From NCBI RefSeq assembly GCF_914767665.1, contig NC_059503.1, positions 28,830,001 through 28,894,000 of the forward strand: DNA of 64,000 nucleotides, given 5' to 3'. The first letter of the stretch is position 1. Every line of letters begins with the position of its first letter. Source of the stretch: Harmonia axyridis (taxonomy: Eukaryota; Arthropoda; Insecta; Coleoptera; Coccinellidae). Positions 14,631 through 27,400 of this stretch are shown in pieces. Position numbers and translations under genes: made by a program. The notes under the pieces were generated by a model, which was not told the origin of the DNA, did not search any database, and saw nothing but the letters and a program-made list of their open reading frames with translations.

Positions 14631-17600
14631 CTTTATTGGTCCCTCAAGACACCTAAGTGTATGGGACAAGTCAAATACAAATATATATATACATTTCAAT
14701 TTACATCAACTATATGGGGACAATCCTGGTGAAATTCCTGTACAGAGTAATAACACTTAGATAACAATGTAATTCTCACCTTGCTCTTAAACGCTAAGAA
14801 GTTGAGAGATTTCAGAAATTTAGGAAGAGAATTATACATTTTTATGCACTGATACATTGGGGACTTTTCAAACTTTTGAGTTCTGTGTTTAGGCACAAGT
14901 AAAATATCTTGGTTCCTAGTTCCATATTCATGGTTATTTGACAATCTGGTCCACCTTTTTTCATTTTCTTTTGCATACAGCAAACATTTAAATATGTAAA
15001 TACATGGCAGAGATAAAATATTATTTGCGATCAAAGTTGGCCTACAGGATGTACGAGAAGATAAGTTGAAAATTCGACGAATGATGCGTTTCTGAGCGAT
15101 GAAAGCTCTATTGATGTCGGCACAGTTACCCCAGAGTATGATGTTGTAGGAAAGTAAACTATAAACAGTGCTATAATAGACCTGAATCAATGAGCTGAGT
15201 GGTAGCATATCCCTTACTCTACTGATGGCAAAAAATGAGCTATTGAGTTTTTTACAGAGCATAACAATATGCGTGGACCAGCTAAGGGTCCTATCGATAT
15301 ATACACCCAAGAATTTACAGCTCACAGCAGATTTTATCAAGAAGTTAGAATGATGAATTTCCAAAGTGTCAACAGGATTATTTTTGATACCGAAGTGAAT
15401 ACAAACTGTTTTATTAACATTCACTATCACTCTATTCGACCGGCACCAAGCAACGAACTGGCGTATAATCGCCTCGCACGCGTTACGAAGCTCCTCAGCA
15501 GTCTCCGCTGAGACCACAACGGAGGTGTCATCGGCAAAGAGAACCACCAAAAATAGAGCCAAGTGGATGGGCAAGTCGTTTATGAACAACAAGAACAATA
15601 GTGGTCCCAGCACGGAGCCCTGAGGAACTCCACAATCGATTTTAAATTTAGTCGAATAAGTGGAACCAACCTTAACACGCATAGTTCTCTGATGGAGATA
15701 GCTACGTAACCAATCAAGAAATATTCCCCTGAATCCCAAGCTGTAACATTTATTCAAAATGAATTCAAAAGAAAGCGTGTCGAAGGCACAAGACAAATCA
15801 AAAAACAATCCAGCTACATGTAAATTGCGATCCAAACACCCATACACGGACTCAATGAAATCTAGTGCAGCCGTTTGAGTTGACCGTCCACTAGTGAAGC
15901 CGTGTTGAGCTGGATTTAGTATTTTGTATTTATTTAAAAATTTAAACATTCTTGTAAATACGATTCTTTCGAAAACTTTTGACAAAACACTTATGATTGA
16001 AATGGGACGATAGTTGGTGATCTCATCCAGGTTGCCGCCCTTGTGTATCGGGATTACTATGGACTCCCTGAGAGTATTAGGAAATTTACCTGTTGATAAA
16101 GAAAGGTTAACGACATGGGCAAAGTGCTCGCTTATGGTTTCGGAGATGCTTTTCACTATTTTAGTTGAGATGGAATGTAAACCTACGCAATTTTTATTTT
16201 TTAGATTCTTAATTGCATCAAGAACCTCTAACTTAGTTACCGGATAAAAGTAAAAAGTATTATCAACCAAAGATGCTGTGGTACAAGAAATGGACAAATT
16301 GTCGCCATAACAACTCTTCAACTTAGATTTTGCCATTGAGGTGAAGTGGCTAGCAAATATGTTAACAAGCACCGAAGGACTATCGTATTTCACACCATCT
16401 AAAATGATACTAACTGGGTGATGTGCCCTCGTTTTCCTACATGTAAACTTATTAACAATATTCCACAGAGTTTTATTCTTATTATCAGATTTATCAATTT
16501 TTGAACTGTAATAATTGATTTTAGTCTCATTTATTAGTGAATTGTGCTGTAGTTTTGCATTTTTATATTTGAATAAAGTGGACGGTGAACGTACGACTGA
16601 ATGAAGCCAATATAAATTGGTCAAATTCTGTTTACTCTGCCTGATCTCAGATGTTATCCAATTTTTTCGAGAATTAGTTGCAAAAATATGTTTGACAGGA
16701 CAATAGAATAGTTAGAATAGCAAGAGTTGCAATAAAACGTGAAAACAATGAAAATTTTTCACAGTAGAGAATTTTTAAAATGCTGTCCATTATTTTGAAG
16801 ACAAAAATATCACCTATTCTTCAAAGTAGGCCCTCACATTTTGGAAAACTTCAAGTTGAATTTCTTGGCATGTTGTGCGAATTGTTAATTTCAATTCTTC
16901 TACATATCGGGGCTGTGTTTCATTCACAACATACTTTGAATGTCCCCAGAGGAGAAAATCTAAAGATGTCAAGCCTAGAGAGCGTGGTGGCCATTCACTT
17001 AGCTGTCTTTCACTTAAATGACACACTGTAAGTGAATAACAACGTACCACGCATTCGCGAGAATGGACCAATAATGAAAAATTATCTAGCTTTGTGGGTA
17101 ATGGGTTAATCGAATAAACCTCTTCTACTATACGTAGTCCTTTAAGTACTCTTCTACTATACGTAGTCCTTTGAGTACTCCTCTACTATACGTAGTCCTT
17201 TGAGTACTCACGTTGCTGTATATGTTCTTCCTGTAGATGCCCCTGGAGTTATTCTCGGTCATTTTGTCCAGCGTCCACACCCTGATCGTGTCGTCAGAAC
17301 TACATGTTAGGAAACTACCGTGCGGCAGTGGGCTGTTTGGAGGCGCCATCTCCACGCCCCATATGCACGCAGAGTGATAGAGGAAGGAGTACGATTTGCC
17401 CACCTGAAAAAGACAAGGATCGTGTTAGGGTGGGTCGATTCAGACAATCCAGACACTTACCCTCTTGATGTTCAGGACGTGCCAGACGTAGATCGAATGG
17501 TCATTGTAGATGGCGGTCAATTTGCTGTTGGTCTCGTCATACGTAATGGCCACGCAATCGGGATATTTCGCGTCCTGAGGCGCCGTTCCCATATGTCTGA

Positions 17601-20600
17601 AACCAAAAAGTTTATGAAGAAATGTCAGACTTCTGGCTGTGGAGTCACAAATTTATGTTAACAAGCCCGATAACATTCGAAGTATTGGAGACAACTGCAT
17701 TAACGAAACATCGCCAAATGCATCCAATACTATCATTCAGAATTCTCCATTTTCAATTAAAACTCTTAGGCTAGGAACATAGTGAAGCGACCAAGAGGTG
17801 CGAAGAGGATAGTAGAGAGGATAGAGGCGAATTCAAACAAATATATTCTAATGGGGTAGTACATAGTGCAGCGATCCCGAATGCGGTTGCGCGAGGTGGT
17901 TAAGCGAGGATAGAGGCGAGATCGGGAATTTTTGTTTTCCTTCATCGCCGCGCGGCTGCGCAATTAATAAATAAAATTGGATATTGACGCATTCATGAGT
18001 TCGATATTTGTGAAAAGTAATTTGTGGAATCAGAGAGATGTTCAACATTGATATATTTGTTATATTTTGGACAAGTTATGGGATGCTGTAGCGGATGAAA
18101 TGAAACAAATAAGTAATTAATCCGTGGGAGTGATAGGATCGCGAATGAAATTAGTCCAGTTTTTCATTAATTTAGATTCACTTTTTCCCCGAATGTAATC
18201 GGAAATATGAAAGAAATTTCTCTGGATGATTCTTTATACAAGTGATGAAATTCACCATGTACTTTCCTAGATTTATTAATTTCGTGAACACTAAAATACA
18301 AGTTCTTCTATTTCATCATTTTTCATTACATACCAGAGTTTCAATAACGAACAGTATAAATCCATTTTTCGGAAACGCGCCTCCTCTATAATAATCAAAC
18401 TCGACTATCGCTTTGATTTCTTGTTCGCCTCACTATGAGATGACACCTCGTCATCGGCGCTACTCTCGGGAACCGCTATCCTTTCTGCTATCCTCTTCGC
18501 ACCTCTTGGTCGCTTCACTATGTTTCTAGCCTTATGTATTAACACACCGAAAAGTGAGCATAACAATTTTAATTCATTTTCATTTACCGAGGAAGTTCCA
18601 ACCACATACGAGAAACGGTTGGAACTTTGAACTTCCTCGGTAGCTCAGTTGGTGGAGCACTAGACTAGTGATTCGGAGGTTGGGGGTTCGAGTCCCGCTC
18701 GAGGAGGTACTTTTTCCGGAATTGCAAAATTGTCTGCATGCAACTATTATGCATTGTTTCCTTAAAATAAGCCCTATGTTTGGATGTGAGGAGTGGTCAT
18801 GGTAGAATTTGGGATTTGATTGGGGTGGACAGTGAAAATAAACACTTTGAAGATTAATTGAAATGAAACTATAACAGGTGAGTTACATGTTGTTATCCTC
18901 CAATATCTTTATTAAATATAAACGTACCATTAGAATGATCATATGAAGATTCTATGAAGAAAGGTAGACTTACGTTATGTTGACGCCCAGACTGACGTCC
19001 ACGCCCAGATAGTGCGGCCGGGGCAGTGTGGTGATGAACTCCAGGGTGCTGGGGTTGAAACATCGGATTATGCCTTCAGCACAACCGACGAAGATGTAGT
19101 TCAGGCCGACGACTATGCAATTCGCGCTGTTCGTCCTCAACTCGACCCATTTGTCGAGCAATCTGCGGTTGTTGAATTCGCACAGGAGACCCGAACGGGT
19201 TATGGCATAGGTGCTGTCACCGCAGTCGCCCTTTCCACAGGCCACGTCGCAGAAATAGTGATTGCGCTGCTCCCCGAGGATAGCGAGTCGGCCCATGAGG
19301 GGTACGGCCTCCTTGTACTGAAAGAAAAAAAAAGTTTAATGTTATAATAACCTATCAAAGAGCGTTCATAAATAAAAAGTCTACATAATATTTAAGAATT
19401 AGAATAGAATAGAATAGAATAGAATAGAATAGAGTTTATTCAAATATTACATTGATTGTTTAAACTCTAGGAAAAACTGTGAGTTATTTATAATAGCTGT
19501 TTACAGTTGTTTAAAATAAATTTCACTCTAACTAAAACAAATTTATAAAATACTAAAATAAAAATCTTGTTCTGTCCCAGCTTCCTCTCCTCGTCACGCC
19601 GTTTTATATATTTCGTCTTCATCGGGTTCACAGTCACGTTCGGGAATATCTGTCACAATCGGGATATTTTCATTTTTCTTAATTCATATTTAATTTTTTT
19701 TTTTTTTTTTTCATTATCATATTATTATGGTTATTCTTTATGTTGAATTTATTATTCTATGTATCATGGATCTATCTTCTGAAGTCAACCAGTTCTTTAT
19801 TTCCTTCTTGAATTTCTTTATGTTTCTTAGTTCTCTTATTTCCGTAGGCACGTTTGGGTACAATCTAGAAGCTAGGTATGTGCAACTTCTCTGTCCTATT
19901 CTTTTTTCTGCCCTCTGTCTTTTATAGTTGACGTTTCTTGTTCTGGTCAGGTAGTTGTGTTCTTTGATGACTAATTTTATCTTCTTCTGTTTGATATTGA
20001 CTATAATTTTATTGGCATAGATTTGCCTTATATCCAATGCTTTTGATAATTCGTATATCTGTCTACTAGGGAATGTGAACTTCTTTCCATACATTATTTT
20101 TAAAATATGTTTTTGCAAGACATCTATGCTTCTTTTATGACAATCCAAGACACCTCCCCATCCTATGATTCCATATGAGAGTTGTGATTGTACTAGGGCG
20201 TCATAAAGTATTTGGAGATGTCTTGTGGATTGGATATCTTTTCGTATTAATCTGAATCTGTATGCAATTCCTCTTAGCTTTCTAGTCAAATAATGCATAT
20301 GTTGATCCCACTTCAAATGTTGGTCTATATAAACACCAAGATATTTCGTTGCATTTGTATTTACTATTTCCAACCTATCGTCGACTCGAAGGGTGCCCAA
20401 ATTTGGAAGTCCAACTTTATTAGATGAAAAGGTTAGATATTGGGTCTTCTGTTGGTTTGAGGTGAGTTTACTTTGTTCGAACCATTTCTTTAGCATCCTC
20501 AAATCTTTTATTGCTTTCTGTTTCAGATTTTCCCAAGATGTATCTTCGTACATTACAATCATATCGTCGGCAAAACTTATGATTTCTCCAGCAGATTTTT

Positions 20601-23600
20601 GTTGAAATATATCATTTAGATAAATCAGGAAAAAGAGAGGCCCGAGTACTGTTCCTTGCGGAACTCCATATTTAGGTATCTTTGTTCTACTAAATTTCCC
20701 ATTTATTTTTGTAATCTGTTTTCTGCCTGAAAGAAAACTGCGGAATAAGGTGTTTATTTTTCCTCTAAAGCCATGATTTGAGAGTTTTTCTAATAATTTT
20801 TGATGGTCAACCGTATCGAAAGCCTTCGCCAGATCTATCACAACAGCTAGATTTGGAGTATTTTTATCTATGTTTTCATATAATTTTTCAGTCACTAATT
20901 TTATAGCATCTTCTGTTGAAATGCCCTGGCGAAACCCAAATTGACCGTTGGAAAGTATACTGTACTTATTCATAAAAGCAACCATTCGAACTTTAATTAA
21001 CTTTTCAAATATTTTAGCTACATTGGATATAAGAGTAACTGGTCTGTAATTGTTAACTTGTGTTTTATCTCCGCCTTTGTGTAATGGTTTTATTATCCCT
21101 ATTTTCAAAATGTCAGGAAAACACGCTTTTTCAAAACAATTGTTAACCAAATAGGCGATAGGTTCTGATATCTCAAGTCTCACTTCTTTCAAAACTTCCG
21201 AGCGAATTCCATCATGTCCAGTAGATTTTCTGGATTTGAGGCTACTTATAACTTTTTCTATTTCTTCTGAATCTGTGGGAAATAAAAAAAAAGATTCTTG
21301 TAAATGAATTTTTTCTTCTTTGAATTCTGCTGGTTCCGTTATTTCGTTGGCGTATCTCTCTCCAATACGTCCATAAATTAAAAATATCCATACAGAAAAA
21401 TCTAATCGGTTAGTAAATATTAATGCACGAATTCCATTTTCTAACCTTTTCTACCTGTTCATAAATAAAAAGTCTACATAATATTTAAGAATTACGTCCA
21501 TAAATTAAGAATATCCATACAGAAAAATCTAATCGGTTTGTAAATATTAATGCATGAATTCCATTTTCTAACCTGTCACTAGCTAAATCGAAATGGCCAA
21601 AACGCCCAAAGTAGAGAAAAAAGCTGAAAAAGCTTTTGCTGAAGAAAAAACAGCAGTTGTAAAAAAATAGAAGAATCAAGAAGAAGCATGGTAGATTATA
21701 CGCTAAAACCATCTCTACTGGTTACAAACGTGGTTTGAGGAATCAACACGAAAACACTGCTCTGCTTAAAGTAGAAGGAACTTCAGCCAAACAAGACAGT
21801 TGGTTTATGTTGGTAAAAAATGCGTGTATGTGTACAAAGCCAAAAACAGTAAACGGTAAACCCAAATCAGTGAAATCTGAAGTAAGGGCCATATGGGGAA
21901 AAGTAACTAGGCCCCATGGTACAAGTGGAGCAGTAAGAGCTAAATTTAATAGAAATCTGCCTGCCAAAGCTATGGGACATCGCATCAGGATTATGATGTA
22001 TCCATCATCAATCTAGAGATGCTGTATCCATCATCAATATATATCTCAAGACCAATTAAATAAATACAAACTAAAGCCTGGTTTTATTATCCTTACAAAA
22101 CATCTGTATTCATTGAATACTATTATAGCTATTGGAACAATATTATAGAAGACTGGGAATATACAAAACATGTTCACTTCTATATTCCTCCTCCTCCTCT
22201 ATCGTGTAATATACCTCAAGATACAACTGCTTCACCCTTCCACCAAACTGTCTGTTTAATGCTTAAATATCTTCTCAAACTTTGTCTTAAAAATTAAGTA
22301 AAATTTTAAAAGGGGTTGTAGGCAAGCTTAAAATAATACAAATTACAATATGTGTATTCGAATGTGAACGTACACTTCCTACAACTGAATGCTCTTTTAT
22401 CACTCATTGTTATGAGAACTTGAAGTTGAACAAGAATATAGTTTCCTCAACCTTAAGTATAATACTGGGTCCCCTGTAAACCCGAAATATTTCGTAATAT
22501 GTTATAAGAGATATCCACATGATAAGAGTTAAAAGCCTTTCAAACATATGTATCATGGTGGATTAGCTGGTATCTGCTCTTTATTCTTGAGGCTATTGAA
22601 GAATATACTTTCATTTACGAAACAATGCACGTATTATGAATCTACTACAGCTCGATCTGGAAAAGCTGTAATAACATGAAGCAAATGACTAGAGGGGATA
22701 ACTTGACTCTCCAATAGGTGCCAGGACACTGCAGGATCGAAGGCAATGGAAAGACGATTTTACCTGCCAGACCTAGAACCTTCTGTGGGCTTGCAAAAGA
22801 ACACAACAGGGCGAGGCCCACTGGAGGAATACACCTAGACTCTGTCGAGTCTAGGTGTCCTACACCAAGAAGCTTTTGCAGCTGACCCGAGCTGAGCTTC
22901 GGGTCATTGATGTACTGCTAACAGGCGACTGTTGGGGGAAATATCAATTGTGCAGAACATGCCTGTCAGCAGATTAAATTTGCTGTCTCTTCAAATCGGA
23001 GAAATATAGAGTCGAGCACGTGCTGTGTAAATGTCGAATGCTGGCTAGTCCAAGAATCCACATCTATGCGGACCAGTTCTTTACACTTACTATATCATAG
23101 ATGTGGCTCCTAAGAATGTTCGCAGATTTGTTGATCTCATGGAAGATCTCTACAGAAATGATTGAGCAGGGATCAAAAATTGTCGCAGTTCTAAAAGGCT
23201 GAACCTCAGCCAACAGACCCCAAAATAATCTAATCTATGGCTTGGCCTAATACTCCTTTCAAGAGCGTACTGTATCAATATAACAAGTTGTACCTCAGTA
23301 GATGATCCTTAGAGGATCACATACAGTTATGAGTCCCTGGAACCCCTATTATGAAAGCCATATTGAGTCCATATGATTCTTCCTTTCGAGGGATTATAGG
23401 TAGCGGCTTCTATGCTTCATTCAATATAGGGGCACCGGTAGGCGATAAGTTAATGAAAATTTGAGTTCTCTCTATAGCCACTAAAAGTTTTCTACTCACC
23501 CTAGACTTGCCGTGTTCCATGTACCAGAATTTGACGTTCCTGTTGCCGACCGTAACGAAGTAACTGCCGTTCTCGGCGAACGCTATCGCCTTGATCTTGG

Positions 23601-24365
23601 TGCTGATCTTGTTGCTGGCCACTTTGATGTTGTTCCTCCAATCCCAAACGTTGACTATCATGTCGTGTTGGGTACCGACGCTGACTACGTATTTTCCATT
23701 TGGTGAGAATGTCTGAAAGAAGAGTTAAGTTGAATGAATAAATAATCAATTTAACGAATAATATTCGTTGGATCACTTCCAAATGTATCATAAGTGGAGT
23801 CTTTCAACTTGTTAGATCATTATTGCACCCTTGATCTAGTCGGGTTAATGGAATTCGAATCGGCCGTTTGAATGTAATTTTTTATTAAACCCTAGTGCTA
23901 AAAAAATCCACTGCCAATGGGTGTGGCACCAAACTTCTTCGCCTTCTACTCTTAAAAAATTGGCCCTCCACAGCAAGTTATTTTTTTGTCTTATAACACT
24001 ATTATTATTATTATTTTATAAAGGTATGAGTAGAGGTATAAACCTATAAACTCAATAACAGAAATGAAAATATGAATTCCACAGTACAAAAAAACAAAAA
24101 AAGAATAATAACACAATATGAACACTCAAGCACTGGCCCACCGGTAGAAACTGTTTTTGAAGGCATTCACGAAAAAAGAGTCTTATTTATATATGGAGAA
24201 TTTTTATGTTCTAGTCTAAATTCCTATATCAAATTTATCAGAATCGGGAGAGTAGAATGCAAAATATTGAGGTGAAAGGTGTTTCACGCTTGCGCATGAG
24301 CAAGTCAAAGCGCAGGGTACACCCAAAAGAGCTGAATTTTCTTTGGAACCACTCCGTCAGTGGTG

Positions 24366-24464
<99 letters not shown>

Positions 24465-27400
24465 TACAAAATATCCTCTAACATTACTCATATTATATCC
24501 TCTAATATTACTCATATTATTTATTATTAGCTAAATGTATACCTAGTTTCTGAGAACACAATTTTTTCACACCAAATTTTCGAAAAGTTTAATTTTTTTA
24601 TCAAAATAAATAAATTTATCAAGATACCAAAAATAATGATCAAGGCCATTGTTCAATTTGAAGAATGTATAACTCATAACTTGATTCAACAATGAATAAT
24701 AATATCCCTTTGAGAGGGATTACCACTACGTGTTACATTAACTACAGTTAATGTCACTGAATAATTTCTTGTCTTAGAAAAGGAGAACGAATGAGTAGTT
24801 CCCATTCCAGGATTGAATATTTACTAAAAAATTCTGTACCCTGCCAGCTTACTTGAGAAACACACGTCTCACATCCTGAAGAGGCGGACATATAGCGGTC
24901 CCCTTAACCTACATTTCACGATATTAGGAGCTCGACCTCCAGAAGAATATTGAGGACTCTCATCAGAATTTCCAATCCACAAAGTGGCAATCGAGAAAAT
25001 TGAAAGTATCGATTTTTGATTATCCCCGATATATTCGGGAAAACCCTTTCTGGCACGCTGGCTGTCGAAAATACTAAATCAAAGCAATGGCTCGAGAAAA
25101 CTGCATGGTAACGAGGGAGCGGTGAAAATTAAAGCGTCAGGACTATTAGCCATTATCGTATAGAGAAATCTGATAAAGAAGTTTTCCTTTAGTGTAATTC
25201 CAACTGTTTTACAACTGTTGTGTCCGCTGAATGTAGCCCATGATAAATGCAATAGATACATGGAAACATGTGGAAGAATGTGTATAAATGCTCCATAGTT
25301 TGTAACATATGCATGCATGTACAGGGTGGGCAAATAAGCGAGGTAAGCGACTATATCTCAGGATCCACTCATCGTAGGGACTTGCGGTGAAAAATTTTAC
25401 CACTAAAGTGAACAAGAGAACACACTAGAAATTGTTTTGAAGTTCATACCTCTACCGCTAGGGGGCGTAATAGCTACCGTCTAGTAGAAAAATGAATTTT
25501 CCTCGAAAACAATTCATATGAAGTTTAAGAAAAAATATCATTACAGTCATCCTTGGAAAATTCTCTATCTTTTTGAATTGTCACTTTCGATTTAACGACA
25601 TCAAATAAGGGTAGGTGAATGAGAGAAATCTGACTGATTGAAACGCCTGTAACTTCAGTTTGGCTCAACATTTTTGAGCAAATTATATCTCGTCTGAAAG
25701 ATAATATCTTGTTGATTGAGGACAAAATATACTCATGATAAATTTGTTTTTGGTGCTTTCGATAGGGAGCGCTAAGTCAGAAGTTCATTGTTTTGTTCAT
25801 TTTAATCCGAAATTTCAAATGTAATGATAGGATTCTCTTAACAGAAACAGAAATTCCATCAAATTTGCATGAAAAAACCTGAAGGTTGCAAAGCGATAAT
25901 TCCAGGCGTTCTGAAGTTATGGCCGAAAGAAGATATTCTTCAACTGATGCACTGCGAAAAACCAAATTGTGTCTTTAGGTTCTGACAGAAACAGAAATCC
26001 CATCAAATTTGTATGAAAAAACCAAAAGTTCACAAAGCGATAGCTTCAAGCGTTCTGGAGTTATGGCCGAAAGAAGACACAATTTAGATTTTCAGTGCAT
26101 CAGTTGGAGAATATCTTTTTTCGGCCATAACTCCAGAACGCCTGAAGCAATCGCTTTGCGACCTTCTGGTTTTTTCATACAAATCTGATGGGATTTCTGT
26201 TTATATCACAAATAAAAGACAAACTTTGGTTTTTCGCAGTGAATTAGTTGAAGAATATCTTCTTTCGGCCATAACTTCAGAACGCCTAAAACTATCGCTT
26301 TGCGACCTGCAGGTTTTTTCATGCAAATTTGATGGAATTTCTTATTCTGTTAAGAAAATCCTATCATTACATTTGAAATTTCGGAGTAAAATGAACAAAA
26401 CAATGAACTTCTGACTTAGCGCCCCCTATCAAAAGCAGCAAAAACAAATTTATCATGGGTATATTTTGTCCTCAATCAATAAGATATTATCTTTCAGACG
26501 AGATCTAATTTGCTCAAAAATGTTGAGCCAAACTGAAGTTACAGGCATTTCAATCAGTCAGATTTCTCCCTTTCACCTACCCTTATTGGATGTCGTAAAA
26601 ACGAAAGTGATTACAGTGATGATATTTTTTCTTCAACTTCATAGGAAACATTTTCGAGTAAAATTCATTTTTCTACTCGACGGTAGCTATTACGCCCCCT
26701 AGCGGTAGAGGTATGAACTTCAAAAAAATTTCCAGTGTGTTCTCTTCTTCACTTTAGTGGTAAAATTTTTTACCGCAAGTCTCTACGATGAGTGGATCCT
26801 GAGATATAGCCGCTTACCTCGCTTATTTGCCCACCCTGTACAAGGATCTCAAAATAAAAACATTGAATGAAATCGCTGAAGACGATCAAAAAACATATAA
26901 AAAAAGAAGAATGCATCATAATCCAATTATAAACGAAATTTCTGGATAGGACCCAACCATAGTTGAAAATTCCGACATTTCCAAAAGATGTTATAGGAAA
27001 AGCTGAAAGAAATCCATTGAAAGAAAAGGACATTATTTCAATACTAGAAAAACTAAAATTATAAGAAGGCGAAAAAAAAACTTAAAATAAAAACTATGTA
27101 ATTTCCACCGATATTTTATTGTCTATCTATGTTGTTTGCCACACTATGGCATTTTTGGATTGTAACCTGATGAAGCCACAGTTTGGCGAAACAATTTCTG
27201 CAGACCATGAAATATCTGTGGAAATTACTTTGTTTTTATTTTATTTATAATAACTTTTCGCCAAGTAAGGGCCGAATTCATTGAATATTTATTTAAAAGA
27301 AGACTTCTTCCTCCTAATCAAGACGGCCAAATTAACACGCTCTGCTATGAAGGTTGAGGGTGTATATGGAAGGAACCGTTGAGTTGCCATACTTAACAAT

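Noticed and set aside
17122..17208. CRISPR-like array (29-bp repeats)
   Set aside because: Units are contiguous with no spacers and the genome is eukaryotic; it is a minisatellite.
18634..18705. Functional tRNA-Thr gene
   Set aside because: Anticodon stem and T stem mismatches make a working tRNA unlikely.
24257..24534. Open frames encoding YIYIYI repeats
   Set aside because: Produced by the (TA)n microsatellite.
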